The position numbers and the translations under genes were made by a program. DNA of 64,000 bases, from NCBI RefSeq assembly GCF_004345245.1, contig NZ_SLUQ01000001.1, positions 558,001 to 622,000 of the forward strand, written 5' to 3'. Below are positions 26,677 to 37,194 of the stretch, piece after piece. Origin of the DNA: Rhizobium sp. BK251 (lineage in GTDB: Bacteria > Pseudomonadota > Alphaproteobacteria > Rhizobiales > Rhizobiaceae). The first letter of the stretch is position 1. The number at the start of each line of letters is the position of its first letter. The notes under the pieces are model-generated. The model was not told the DNA's origin. It saw nothing but the letters and a program-made list of their open reading frames with translations, and ran no database searches.

Positions 26677-27406
26677 TGTCGCGATAGGGGGCAAGCCTTT
26701 CTTCCGGCAGCTCCGCCGGCACGATCATGCCTGACAGTTCCGAAAGCGCCATGACCCGGCAGGGCGAAACCGCGTCCATCTTTTCCTCGGTCACGAGCAA
26801 GTAGGTCTCGGCCGAGCATTGCGCGATATGCCGCTTGATCGCCGCCTCTTCGAAGTCGCCGGTCGAAAGGCCGCGCGCCGGATGGATCGCGGTAACGCCG
26901 AGAAAGAAGATCTCCGGCCTGATGAGCGAAATGGCCGCCATCGCCGAGGCCCCCGTCGATACCATCGAGTGCTTGTAAAGCCGCCCGCCGATGAGCACGA
27001 CCTCGGCCGTCGGGTGATGCTCGAGCTCCGCGGCGATCGTCGGGCTATGCGTCACGACGGTGAAGGGGAAATCCCGCGGCAGGTGTCGTGCGATCTCGGC
27101 GGTCGTCGTGCCGCCGTCGAGAAAGATCATCTGCCCGTGCCGCACCATTTCAGCAGCGCGCGCACCGAGGCTGGCCTTCACCTGCGATGAGACGCTTCTC
27201 CGTGCCGTGAAGTCTGGCAGTTCCGGCGAGAGCGGCATTGCGCCGCCATGCACGCGCTGCAGCAGGCCCTCTGCAGCCATGTCGCGCAGATCACGGCGGA
27301 TCGTGTCCTCCGATAGTCCCAGATCCTCTGCGACCCGTTTTGCGACGACCTGTCCGTCGCGGCGGAGCACGTCGAGGATGATTGCCTTGCGTTGGCTTGT
27401 GAGCAT
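26639..27406 (-). CDS. DeoR-family transcriptional regulator
   Basis: A 255-residue DeoR/GlpR-type repressor. The N-terminal HTH includes LTSQRKAIILDVLRRDGQVV and the recognition helix LSEDTIRRDLRDMAAEGLLQRVHGGA (about residues 30-55). The sensor domain has the sugar-phosphate-binding IFLDGGTTTAEIARHLP, the FTVVTHSPTIAAEL block and VLIGGRLYKHSMVSTGASA. Such proteins normally sense a phosphorylated sugar or nucleoside. I chose ATG at 27406, with AGGTTGAA upstream, over one at 27418 lacking an RBS. It is divergent from a DUF4406 gene across 122 bp that contain repeated operator-like elements. Confidence 0.92.
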   Translation of the reverse strand: MLTSQRKAIILDVLRRDGQVVAKRVAEDLGLSEDTIRRDLRDMAAEGLLQRVHGGAMPLSPELPDFTARRSVSSQVKASLGARAAEMVRHGQMIFLDGGTTTAEIARHLPRDFPFTVVTHSPTIAAELEHHPTAEVVLIGGRLYKHSMVSTGASAMAAISLIRPEIFFLGVTAIHPARGLSTGDFEEAAIKRHIAQCSAETYLLVTEEKMDAVSPCRVMALSELSGMIVPAELPEERLAPYRDINLAILEAQPAR

Positions 27407-27433
27407 TTCAACCTGCATGAAACATTACGATAA

Positions 27434-27490
27434 TGCGCAGAATTGCACGAAAAGACTCGACATTCAAGAAAAATTGCGCATATTCGTGCA
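27434..27490. promoter_or_regulatory. Repeated operator-like elements between deoR-type gene and DUF4406 gene
   Basis: Two similar blocks lie 41 bp apart: TGCGCA at 27434 and 27475, and the inverted octamers TGCACGAA (27444-27451) and TTCGTGCA (27483-27490). Repeats separated by about four helical turns suit cooperative binding of a DeoR-family repressor that controls both divergent genes. Confidence 0.5.
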
Positions 27491-27528
27491 GTCTCCTGCA
27501 TGAGGCAGGTCTTACAGGGAGAATGACG

Positions 27529-27885
27529 ATGCTGATACTGATTGCCGGGCCATATCGCTCAGGCACGGGCGATGACCCGAAGAAGATGGCGGAAAACCTG
27601 AAGCGGCTGGAAGCGCCGTCGCACGCCTTGTTCAAGGCCGGGCACGTGCCGATGATCGGCGAATGGGTGGCGCTGCCGGTCTGGAACGCCGCTGGTGGCC
27701 GAAGTGTCGGTGACGATCTCTATGAGGAGATCTTCCACCCGGTCGCCGGCCGGCTGCTTCAGCTCTGTGAAGGCGTGCTGCGCCTGCCGGGTGATTCCAA
27801 GGGCGCCGACAACGATGTGCGCATCGCGCGAGAGCGCGGCATCCCTGTCTGGCACCGTCTCGAGGATGTGCCGGGCTGCGCATGA
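27529..27885 (+). CDS. DUF4406 protein, nucleoside deoxyribosyltransferase-like
   Basis: A 118-residue protein of the DUF4406 group, a Rossmann-like fold related to nucleoside 2-deoxyribosyltransferases. It opens with the strand-loop MLILIAGPYRSGTGDDPKKM, which in that family binds the nucleoside, and has SKGADNDVRIARERGIPVW near the end. It may act on a nucleotide or modified sugar; no reaction is established. ATG at 27529 is 7 nt after GGGAG; ATG at 27523 is too close to the RBS. It is divergent from a DeoR regulator, so a small nucleoside- or sugar-responsive unit is likely. A hairpin follows. Confidence 0.8.
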   Translation: MLILIAGPYRSGTGDDPKKMAENLKRLEAPSHALFKAGHVPMIGEWVALPVWNAAGGRSVGDDLYEEIFHPVAGRLLQLCEGVLRLPGDSKGADNDVRIARERGIPVWHRLEDVPGCA

Positions 27886-27895
27886 TCTTTTCCGT

Positions 27896-27924
27896 GCAGA
27901 GCGGGCCACAGCGCACCGCTCTGC
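27896..27924 (+). terminator. Terminator-like hairpin after DUF4406 gene
   Basis: A perfect 9-bp stem GCAGAGCGG / CCGCTCTGC (27896-27904 with 27916-27924) closes an 11-base loop, 11 bp after the stop. The following sequence is only moderately T-rich, so termination may be partial. Confidence 0.5.
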
Positions 27925-27995
27925 CTCGTTTCCGTCACGATTTCTCTTTCTTTTGCAATCGGTTATAATGAGTTTGCGGGTAGGGAGAGAGTGGA

Positions 27996-28631
27996 ATGTT
28001 GACGCTTTATTTCAGCCGGGGCAGTTGCGCGCTGGCAAGCATGATAGCGCTCGAGGAGTCGGGGCTCGATCACCAAGCGCGACCGCTGGATTTCAGCCGG
28101 ACCGAACAACAGTCGCCCGAATATCTGGCGATCAATCCCAAGGGGCGTGTTCCCGCGCTCGTCACCGATCAGGGCGTGATAACCGAAACGCCGGCAATCC
28201 TTGCCTATGTCGCGCAGTTGGCACCCGAGGCACGGCTCGCTCCGTTGGACGATCCGTTCGAGTTCGCCCATATGCAGGCGATCAACAGCTATCTCTGCTC
28301 CACCGTCCATGTGAACCATGCGCACAGCAGGCGCGGCTACCGATGGGCTGATGATACTGCTGCCCATGAGGCGATGCGCGCCAAGGTCACGCAGAACATG
28401 ACCGATTGCTTCCGGCTGATCGAGGCAAACATGTTCCGGGGTCCGTGGGTGATGGGCGAGAACTTCAGTGTCGCCGATCCCTATCTCTTCACCGTCTCCG
28501 GCTGGCTGAAGGGCGACGGCGTCGATATCGACCAGTTCGTCCACATAAGCGACCATCGCGCGCGGATGCTGGAGCGCCCTGCGGTGCAGCGGGCGCTTGC
28601 CACGGAAAAGATGACGCTTTCAGCCGCCTGA
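27996..28631 (+). CDS. Glutathione S-transferase family protein
   Basis: A 211-residue GST. The N-terminal thioredoxin-like domain opens LTLYFSRGSCALASMIALEE and contains the cis-proline region KGRVPALVTD followed by ETPAILAYV, which bind glutathione. The all-alpha C-terminal domain contains GENFSVADPYLFTVSGW. The serine/cysteine in SRGSCA suggests the beta-class active-site type, common in proteobacteria. It conjugates glutathione to electrophiles or reduces disulfides. GGGAGAGAGTGGA precedes the ATG. Its end overlaps the convergent YjbR gene by 12 bp. A second GST lies at 30290. Confidence 0.92.
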   Translation: MLTLYFSRGSCALASMIALEESGLDHQARPLDFSRTEQQSPEYLAINPKGRVPALVTDQGVITETPAILAYVAQLAPEARLAPLDDPFEFAHMQAINSYLCSTVHVNHAHSRRGYRWADDTAAHEAMRAKVTQNMTDCFRLIEANMFRGPWVMGENFSVADPYLFTVSGWLKGDGVDIDQFVHISDHRARMLERPAVQRALATEKMTLSAA

Positions 28632-28976
28632 GAACGAGGCGGCGAGCTTCCGCGGCGCCCGGAATCGCCAGGCGTCGATGAGCCGTACCCTGAGCTCGTC
28701 GTCGCCGACCGCCGTAACCCGCACCGGAAGCGAGGGCCAGCCCCGATAGTGGTCCGTCTGGAAGTAGATTTCCGGCGCCATCTCGATCAGGCGTTCCTTG
28801 TCGTCGATCGGAATGGAAAGCACGATCGTGTCGGCGTTCTTCACCGAGACAAAAGCCTTGCCGCCGACCTTCAGGGCCGGCGTGCCATAGGATGTGCCTT
28901 CCTCGACGCCCGGCAGCCCGGCCTCGGCGACAAGACCCTGCAGCCGCCGGAAGATCGCATCGATATCGCTGCTCAT
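28620..28976 (-). CDS. MmcQ/YjbR-family protein
   Basis: A 118-residue protein of the YjbR (double-wing) family. Typical pieces are SYGTPALKVGGKAFVSVKN and IYFQTDHYRGWPSLPVRVTAV. The fold resembles a DNA-binding CyaY-like domain, but in many members no role is known. The start ATG at 28976 is preceded by GGGAGGCGGGAAACG. It is monocistronic and converges with the GST gene. Confidence 0.88.
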   Translation of the reverse strand: MSSDIDAIFRRLQGLVAEAGLPGVEEGTSYGTPALKVGGKAFVSVKNADTIVLSIPIDDKERLIEMAPEIYFQTDHYRGWPSLPVRVTAVGDDELRVRLIDAWRFRAPRKLAASFSGG

Positions 28977-29046
28977 CGTTTCCCGCCTCCCGGTTCCCCC
29001 AGTGGAAGATAACCGTGGCGGTCACGTAAATCGAGCGGTTCTCGTT

Positions 29047-29244
29047 TCAGGCGCAGCGGGTCCTCGGCATCTCCCTCTGCGGCGCGGTTGCCGGCCACGG
29101 CGAGAGCGGCAGGTCGGCGAGTTCCCGCTGGGACATCGTCTCTATGTCCGGGTGTCGAAGCGGGTCGTGATTAGCATTACCCGGCTTGGGAGGCAGTGGC
29201 GTGAAGCCAAACAGTTTGTTCAAGAAAATCTGCAGCGTGAACAT
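29047..29244 (-). CDS. Small hypothetical protein
   Basis: A 65-residue basic protein that opens MFTLQIFLNKLFGFTPLPP, a short amphipathic helix, and carries HPDIETMSQRELADLPL, a motif like those in small rhizobial proteins with an 'MSxRELxDLP' segment. An alternative ATG four codons upstream adds MRHA. No function is known. Its coding status rests on the motif and the absence of another explanation for this stretch. Confidence 0.45.
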   Translation of the reverse strand: MFTLQIFLNKLFGFTPLPPKPGNANHDPLRHPDIETMSQRELADLPLSPWPATAPQREMPRTRCA

Positions 29245-29379
29245 GGCGTGTCTCATCCTTTCCACGAATGCTTGATCCGAGCCATGGATGTCATTCGCAA
29301 TAAGATCACATCCGCAGAATCGGACTTTCCGGCCAAACTTTCAATTGAGAATGGCGATATGGTGCTTTAGAAAAACTAT

Positions 29380-30276
29380 ATGAAAAACCTGAACCTCGTG
29401 CACCTGAATGGCCTGCGTGCGGTGGAGGCGGTGAGCCGCCTCGGCTCGCTGCAGTCAGCTGCCGAGGAACTGGGCGTGACGATCGGCGCCGTCAGCCAGC
29501 ATGTCATCCGGGCGGAGGCCCAGCTCGGTCTCACACTTTTCGAGCGCGCACCGAAGGGCATGCTGCCGACCGAGCACGCCAGACCGGTGCTGGCGCAATT
29601 GAGCGAAGGTTTCAGAAACCTAGCCGGTGCGGTGGAGACCGCCCGCAAGCGCGACGAGACGATCCTCACCATTTCGGTGGCGCCCGTCTTTGCCGCGCGC
29701 TGGCTCGTCCATCGGCTGGATCGCTTCGCTGCCCGCCACCCGGAGATAAGGCTGCGGATCGATGCCACCATGCGGCTCATCGATCCGGCAACATCGGATG
29801 TCGATATCGGCATCCGGGTCGGCAACGGCACATGGCCCGGCGTCAGGGCCGAGCTCCTGTTGCAGCAGGAGGTCTTTCCGGTCTGCACGCCCGAACTCGC
29901 CCGAGATTTGAAGACGCCGGCCGATCTTCTGAAGCTGCCGGCAGTGATCGATGCCCACGCGCTTTTCACCTGGGAGGTCTGGCTGCGGGCTGCGGGTCTT
30001 TCAGGCGCGCAGCTGGAAACGCGCCACAGCTTCAACGATGCATCGCTTTGCCTCGATGCCGTCATCGCAGGGCAGGGCGTCATGCTCGCCTGGCAGACCC
30101 TTGCCGCCTACGCCTTGCAGCAGGGTCGGCTTGTCGATCCCTTCGGTATCCGCGCCAGGACCGGCGACGGCCACTATTTCATCACGGCCGAGGGCGTCCG
30201 GGAGTCGAAGAAGGTCACCGCCTTCAAGGCATGGATCCGTGACGAGATGGAAGAGAGCATGCGGCCCTTCGCCTGA
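29380..30276 (+). CDS. LysR-family regulator, GcvA-like
   Basis: A 298-residue LysR regulator. The N-terminal HTH is NGLRAVEAVSRLGSLQSAAEELGVTIGAVSQHVIRAEAQLG (residues 10-50), in which the GcvA-like subgroup is recognised by SVAPVFAARWLVHRLDRFAARHPEIRLRI. The effector-binding domain continues to the end. The effector is unknown. Start ATG at 29380. It precedes a convergent GST gene by 13 bp, so it may control its own neighbourhood, including the GST at 30290. Confidence 0.92.
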   Translation: MKNLNLVHLNGLRAVEAVSRLGSLQSAAEELGVTIGAVSQHVIRAEAQLGLTLFERAPKGMLPTEHARPVLAQLSEGFRNLAGAVETARKRDETILTISVAPVFAARWLVHRLDRFAARHPEIRLRIDATMRLIDPATSDVDIGIRVGNGTWPGVRAELLLQQEVFPVCTPELARDLKTPADLLKLPAVIDAHALFTWEVWLRAAGLSGAQLETRHSFNDASLCLDAVIAGQGVMLAWQTLAAYALQQGRLVDPFGIRARTGDGHYFITAEGVRESKKVTAFKAWIRDEMEESMRPFA

Positions 30277-30289
30277 AGTGCCGGACCGC

Positions 30290-30949
30290 TTAGGCGGCCT
30301 CCTTCGCTCGGGTTTCCCACATCCGCCTGAATCCCGGTCGCGACTGGCACCGGGCCATCCAGCTCTTGATATTGGGATGGCTGTCGAAAACAGCCTTCTC
30401 GGTCTGCACGTAGCGCAGCACTTCGCATATGTTGATGTCCGCAACGGTAAAGCGGTCGCCGACGAGGTGGCTCGATCCGGCGAGATGATTCTCGAGCATT
30501 GCGAAAGACCACTTCAACGATCGGCACGAGACGTCGATCGTCGCCTTGCCGGCATCGGTGTTTTCCTGCTTCCTGTCGTAAACCCGAACGACCTGCACCG
30601 TGTGGGGCTCGACCTCTGTCGCGGCCCACAATGTCCACATGGCGATCTGCCCGTCCTCGATTGCAGTCTGGCCGGAAAGAGGGCCGCCATGCTTGCGCGC
30701 CAGGTAGAGGTTGATCGCAAGCGACTCGTTCATGAGGAACCCGTCGTCGTCGATGCTGGGGATAAGGCCCATTGGGTTCACCGCCCGGAATTCGGGCGAG
30801 AGCGTGTTGAGTCGTGCGCCGCTCGCCAGCGGGTTTTCCAGTTCGCCTGCCTGGATGACCGGCACGGACTTGTATTCGAGGCCCAGCTCCTCCGCCATCC
30901 AATAGTTGCGCGACGCGCGCGAGCGGTAAACGCCATAGATCGTCAGCAT
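30290..30949 (-). CDS. Glutathione S-transferase family protein
   Basis: A 219-residue GST. The N-terminal domain starts [25 protein letters not shown] and has [27 protein letters not shown], the glutathione-binding segment. The C-terminal helical domain includes [20 protein letters not shown]. The RSRASR motif in place of a typical tyrosine suggests a serine- or arginine-containing active site. The ATG at 30949 is preceded by AAGGGGGACTATCGAG. It is a different subfamily from the GST at 27996 (low identity). Confidence 0.92.
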   Translation of the reverse strand: MLTIYGVYRSRASRNYWMAEELGLEYKSVPVIQAGELENPLASGARLNTLSPEFRAVNPMGLIPSIDDDGFLMNESLAINLYLARKHGGPLSGQTAIEDGQIAMWTLWAATEVEPHTVQVVRVYDRKQENTDAGKATIDVSCRSLKWSFAMLENHLAGSSHLVGDRFTVADINICEVLRYVQTEKAVFDSHPNIKSWMARCQSRPGFRRMWETRAKEAA

Positions 30950-31372
30950 CTCGATAGTCCCCCTTGATTCGTTGCGGAAAACTAGGCGCTGCCCGGCACA
31001 AACGGAAGGCCCGGCCCGTGATAGCTCGATGAAGAGTTTTGATGATTTTGCTTGGCCTCTTGTCCGGGGGCGGTCAGCGGCTGTGGAAAAGATGCAATTT
31101 CAGCATTTGGCCGCACAGGAATTTGCGAAGGATTGAGCCATATCAAAGAAAGTGCGGGGGCATTCGGGCAATATGCGCTCACCTGCGGGGGCGGCGATGA
31201 CTGGTCAGGGGAGCCGGTGATCGATACGATGGCCTTCGCGATCGCCGCTCGGCCTCTGGGGCACCTTGCAAAGACGCAGGCCGGGCGGCTTTCCCCGGTC
31301 CGCCGGGGCGCTTGCATCGGCGCAGGGCTCGCTGCTCTGGTTTCCCGCTGATTTCCCGCTATCTTGCCTTCC
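30950..31372. other. 423-bp intergenic region without a clear gene
   Basis: This lies between the GST and the exonuclease genes. Two frames are open here (one on each strand, about 100-130 codons), but neither has a good ribosome binding site nor a familiar motif. The exonuclease start at 31373 and GST start at 30949 are divergent, so it must hold both promoters. An FNR/FixK-like box is noted separately. Confidence 0.5.
31133..31146. promoter_or_regulatory. FNR/FixK-like box
   Basis: TTGAGCCATATCAA matches the TTGA-N6-TCAA dyad of FNR/FixK/FnrN sites, with one mismatch from TTGAT-N4-ATCAA. It lies in the 423-bp divergent gap, 227 bp upstream of the exonuclease gene. A chance match is possible. 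Confidence 0.3.
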
Positions 31373-32383
31373 ATGAGGCCCGAAACTCTTCTCTATCCCG
31401 CTCCCGAAGGGCTGTTTTGTCCCGATGGAGGCTTTTACGTCGATCCCGTGCGGCCGGTCGAACGGGCGCTGATCACGCATGGCCATTCCGACCATGCGCG
31501 CGCGGGGCACGCCCATGTGCTTGCGACCCGCCAGACGCTCGACATCATGCGGCTGCGCTACGGGGAAGACTTTGCCGGCAGCGAACAGGCCGTGGGCTAT
31601 GGCGAAGCGCTTTCCGTAAACGGCGTCAATGTCAGCTTCCATCCCGCCGGCCATGTGCTCGGCTCTGCGCAGATCGCGATTGGGAAGGGTGGCACGCGCA
31701 TCGTCGTCTCCGGCGACTACAAGCGCCGCCCGGACCCGACCTGCGCGGCCTACGAGCCGGTCGCCTGCGATATCTTCATAACGGAGGCGACGTTCGGCCT
31801 TCCCGTATTCCACCACCCCGACCCGTTGACCGAGATGGCGAAGCTTCTAGGCTCGCTCCGGCAGTTTCCGGAACGCACGCATCTCATCGGCGCCTACGCG
31901 CTCGGCAAGGCCCAGCGGGTGATCCGCCTGTTGCGGGATGCCGGATACGACCAGCCGATCTATATCCATGGCGCGATGGAGAGGCTCTGCGACTATTATG
32001 TCGGCCAGGGCATCGATCTCGGGGAACTGCGTCCGGCAACGGTCGAAGTCTCGGATGCGGCAGCCTTCCGTGGCGCTGTCGTGGTCGGGCCGCCCTCCGC
32101 CTTCTCCGATCGCTGGGCGCGGCGCTTCCAAGAGCCGCTCGCCGCCTTTGCCTCCGGCTGGATGCTGGTGCGCCAACGCGCCAAGCAGCTCGGCGTCGAA
32201 TTGCCACTCGTCATTTCCGATCATTGCGATTGGCCGGAACTGACCGAGACCATCACGGAGCTGCATCCGGCTGAGGTCTGGGTCACGCATGGCCGCGAGG
32301 AGGCGCTGGTGCGCTGGTGCGAACTTGCGGGCATTCCGGCCCGGCCCCTGCATCTGATCGGCTACGAGGACGAGGGGGACTGA
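31373..32383 (+). CDS. Ligase-associated DNA exonuclease (metallo-beta-lactamase fold)
   Basis: A 336-residue member of the metallo-beta-lactamase/beta-CASP-like family. The metal motif THGHSDH (H36, H38, D40, H41) and FHPAGHVLGSAQI are visible, and VSGDYKRRPDP follows. These proteins occur beside ATP-dependent ligases and process DNA ends. I chose ATG at 31373 over a TTG three codons earlier. The last base of its TGA stop is the first of the ligase ATG, a TGATG coupling. The Lhr helicase and PdeM genes that complete this four-gene set elsewhere are absent here. Confidence 0.9.
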   Translation: MRPETLLYPAPEGLFCPDGGFYVDPVRPVERALITHGHSDHARAGHAHVLATRQTLDIMRLRYGEDFAGSEQAVGYGEALSVNGVNVSFHPAGHVLGSAQIAIGKGGTRIVVSGDYKRRPDPTCAAYEPVACDIFITEATFGLPVFHHPDPLTEMAKLLGSLRQFPERTHLIGAYALGKAQRVIRLLRDAGYDQPIYIHGAMERLCDYYVGQGIDLGELRPATVEVSDAAAFRGAVVVGPPSAFSDRWARRFQEPLAAFASGWMLVRQRAKQLGVELPLVISDHCDWPELTETITELHPAEVWVTHGREEALVRWCELAGIPARPLHLIGYEDEGD

Positions 32384-34020
32384 TGAAGGCTTTCGCCGAC
32401 CTTCTCGACCGCCTGGTGCTGACGCCGAGCCGCAATGGCAAGCTGAAGCTCCTGACCGACTATTTCCGCGACACGCCCGACCCGGACCGCGGCTATGGTC
32501 TTGCCGCGATTGCCGGCACGCTGGAAGTCCGAAACGTCAAGCCCGCGATGCTGCGCGACCTCGTGCTGGAGCGCATGGACGAAATCCTCTTCCGTTATTC
32601 CTACGACTATGTCGGCGACCTTGCCGAGACCATTTCGCTGGTCTGGGATCGTGAGAGTGATATCGAACGCTCGCCCCTCTCGCAGCCACGGCTGGGCGAG
32701 GTCGTGGAACGCATGAATGCGCTCGGGCGCACGGAGGTGCGCAGCTTCGTGCGCGATCTTCTCGACAGGCTCGATCCATCCGGGCGCTTCGCCTTCCTGA
32801 AGCTCGCGACCGGCGCGCTGCGCATCGGCGTTTCGGCCCGCCTCGCCAAGCAGGCGCTTGCGGAACTCGGCGGCAAGGAAATCGGCGAGATCGAAACGCT
32901 ATGGCATGGCCTGGAGCCGCCATATGAAAGTCTTTTCGCCTGGCTGGAAGGCGGGGCCGACAAGCCGGTGCTCGCGACGCCGGCGATCTTCCATGCCGTC
33001 ATGCTTGCGACCCCCGTCGAGGATGGCGATCTCGCCAATCTCGACCCCGCCGATTTCGCCGCCGAGTGGAAATGGGACGGCATCCGCGTGCAGCTGTCGC
33101 GTTCGGGCGGCACGCGGCGCATCTATTCCCGCTCGGGTGACGACATTTCCACCGCCTTTCCGGATATCGTTGACGCGATCAGCTTCGATGGCGTCATGGA
33201 CGGCGAGCTTCTGATCGGTGGCACGTCGCGTTCCAACAGCCCGACGCGCACCTTCTCCGATCTCCAGCAGCGCCTGAACCGCAAGACGGTGACGGCGAAG
33301 ATGCTCGGGGAATATCCGGCCTTCATCCGAGCCTACGACCTTCTGTTTTCGGGCGAGGAGGATGTTCGCGGCGAGACCTATCTGCAACGGCGCGAACGGC
33401 TGTCCGCTCTAGTCGATCTCTCGCCACATGACCGCTTCGATCTGTCGCCGCTCGTCGATTTTGCATCCTGGGATGAGCTCGACCGCCTGCGCTCGTCGCC
33501 GCCCGACCCGGTGATCGAGGGCGTGATGATCAAGCGCCGCGACAGCGTCTACCAGGCTGGCCGCGCCAAGGGACCGTGGTTCAAGTGGAAGCGCAATCCC
33601 TATAACGTCGATGCCGTCTTGATGTATGCGCAGCGCGGTCATGGCAAGCGCTCGAGCTATTATTCGGATTTCACTTTCGGTGTCTGGTCCGAAATGCCGG
33701 ATGGAGAGCAGCTCGTCCCGGTCGGTAAGGCTTATTTCGGCTTCACCGATGCGGAACTCGAAGTACTCGACAGGTTCGTGCGCAACAACACGGTAGAGCG
33801 TTTCGGCCCGGTTCGCGCCGTCCGCGCCGAGCGTGATTTCGGCTTTGTCGTCGAGGTCGCCTTCGAGGGCATCAGCCGCTCAACGCGCCACAAATCCGGG
33901 GTTGCAATGCGCTTTCCGCGCATAGCGCGACTGCGGCCGGACAAGCCGCCCTACGAGGCTGATCGGCTCACTACACTGGTGGCGATGATTGACGCGGGTG
34001 CCCCTGCTGGACAAGAGTGA
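32383..34020 (+). CDS. ATP-dependent DNA ligase (cisplatin/LigB-type)
   Basis: A 545-residue ATP-dependent ligase. The N-terminal domain is helical; the adenylation motif is EWKWDGIRV with the nucleophilic lysine K230. Other nucleotidyltransferase motifs are SRSGDD, DGELLIG, IEGVMIKRRDS and WFKWKRNP. A C-terminal OB domain follows (about residues 440-545). It seals nicks in repair; the neighbouring exonuclease suggests a role in damage or end joining. It starts in TGATG overlap with the exonuclease. Confidence 0.94.
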   Translation: MKAFADLLDRLVLTPSRNGKLKLLTDYFRDTPDPDRGYGLAAIAGTLEVRNVKPAMLRDLVLERMDEILFRYSYDYVGDLAETISLVWDRESDIERSPLSQPRLGEVVERMNALGRTEVRSFVRDLLDRLDPSGRFAFLKLATGALRIGVSARLAKQALAELGGKEIGEIETLWHGLEPPYESLFAWLEGGADKPVLATPAIFHAVMLATPVEDGDLANLDPADFAAEWKWDGIRVQLSRSGGTRRIYSRSGDDISTAFPDIVDAISFDGVMDGELLIGGTSRSNSPTRTFSDLQQRLNRKTVTAKMLGEYPAFIRAYDLLFSGEEDVRGETYLQRRERLSALVDLSPHDRFDLSPLVDFASWDELDRLRSSPPDPVIEGVMIKRRDSVYQAGRAKGPWFKWKRNPYNVDAVLMYAQRGHGKRSSYYSDFTFGVWSEMPDGEQLVPVGKAYFGFTDAELEVLDRFVRNNTVERFGPVRAVRAERDFGFVVEVAFEGISRSTRHKSGVAMRFPRIARLRPDKPPYEADRLTTLVAMIDAGAPAGQE

Positions 34021-34109
34021 AGCAACGTCGCTTTTTCACCGCATTTTGATTGGGCCGTGTCGGTTTTCTCATGCGAGAATCTTGCAGCCTGGTAACAACG
34101 AGTACCTAG

Positions 34110-35030
34110 ATGACCTCGCGCAAAGAAGACAAATTTTCCCTGCCCAGACGTGTTGTTCTCGCCGGCCTCGCCGCCGCTTTGGTGCCGCGTGCCGCCTCCG
34201 CCGTCGAGGTGCCTCCGCAGCCACCGCTTTTGACCGGCGACTATGAGAAGGAGCGGCAGCATTTCCGCACCCGCCTGCTGCGCAAGGGGCCTGCTCCGGA
34301 CAAGTACGAACCGCTGAAAACGCCCGCCGATGCCGATCAGATCTTCTATCGGTCCGGCTATGGTGGCGAGCTGGAACTCGTCGCCTGGGTTTCGAAATAC
34401 AAGCGCACGCCGAAGCTGAAGCCGGCGGTGCTGTTCCTTCACGGCGGCAATGCCATGGGCATCGGTCACTGGGAGCTGATGAAGCCCTATATCGACGCCG
34501 GCTATGTCGTGATGATGCCTTCCGTGCGCGGCGAAAACGGGCAGCTGGGCAATTTCTCCGGCTTTTACGACGAGGTCTCGGATGCCTTGGCCGCCGCCCA
34601 TCGCCTCGCACATCTGCCGGGCGTTGACGGCAGCCGCGTCTTTATCGCCGGTCACAGCATCGGCGGCACGCTGACGATGCTGACCGCAATGTCGAGCAAG
34701 CGCTTCCGGGCTGCTACGCCGATTTCCGGCAATCCGGATGCGTTCCGCTTCTTCGATCGCTATCCGCAGGATATCCGCTTCGACGAGAAGGATCCGCGCG
34801 AATTCCAGATGCGCTCGGCGCTCTGCTATGCCGAAAGCTTCAAGTGCCCGGTCTATGTCATGCACGGCAAGGAAGAGGATCACTTCAACGATCGTGCAGG
34901 GCTGCTCGCCAAGCGCGCCCGCGTTGCCGGCGTCAAGATCGAAGCCTCGACGTTGCCCGGCGGGCACACCTCCGCTCTGCCGGCGGAGATCGAACAGAGC
35001 ATCCACTTCTTCGGCTCCGTTGCGGCGTAA
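34110..35030 (+). CDS. Exported alpha/beta hydrolase, dienelactone-hydrolase-like
   Basis: A 306-residue enzyme with an N-terminal export signal (KFSLPRRVVLAGLAAALVPRAASA), twin-arginine-like but also compatible with Sec. The catalytic nucleophile is S in AGHSIGGTLTML, the oxyanion segment is FLHGGNAMG, an acidic residue lies in YVMHGKEEDHF and the histidine in LPGGHTSALP. It could hydrolyse esters or peptides in the periplasm. It converges with the methylmalonyl-CoA mutase gene, 34 bp apart, and lies 89 bp after the ligase. No operon context helps to assign a substrate. Confidence 0.85.
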   Translation: MTSRKEDKFSLPRRVVLAGLAAALVPRAASAVEVPPQPPLLTGDYEKERQHFRTRLLRKGPAPDKYEPLKTPADADQIFYRSGYGGELELVAWVSKYKRTPKLKPAVLFLHGGNAMGIGHWELMKPYIDAGYVVMMPSVRGENGQLGNFSGFYDEVSDALAAAHRLAHLPGVDGSRVFIAGHSIGGTLTMLTAMSSKRFRAATPISGNPDAFRFFDRYPQDIRFDEKDPREFQMRSALCYAESFKCPVYVMHGKEEDHFNDRAGLLAKRARVAGVKIEASTLPGGHTSALPAEIEQSIHFFGSVAA

Positions 35031-35064
35031 GCGCAGCTAGCTGCCGACCCAGCCGGCCGATGCC

Positions 35065-37190
<2,126 letters not shown>

Positions 37191-37194
<4 letters not shown>

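Noticed and set aside
31205..31816. Minus-strand open frame across the exonuclease gene start
   Set aside because: It overlaps a gene with clear metallo-beta-lactamase motifs and shows no motif of its own.
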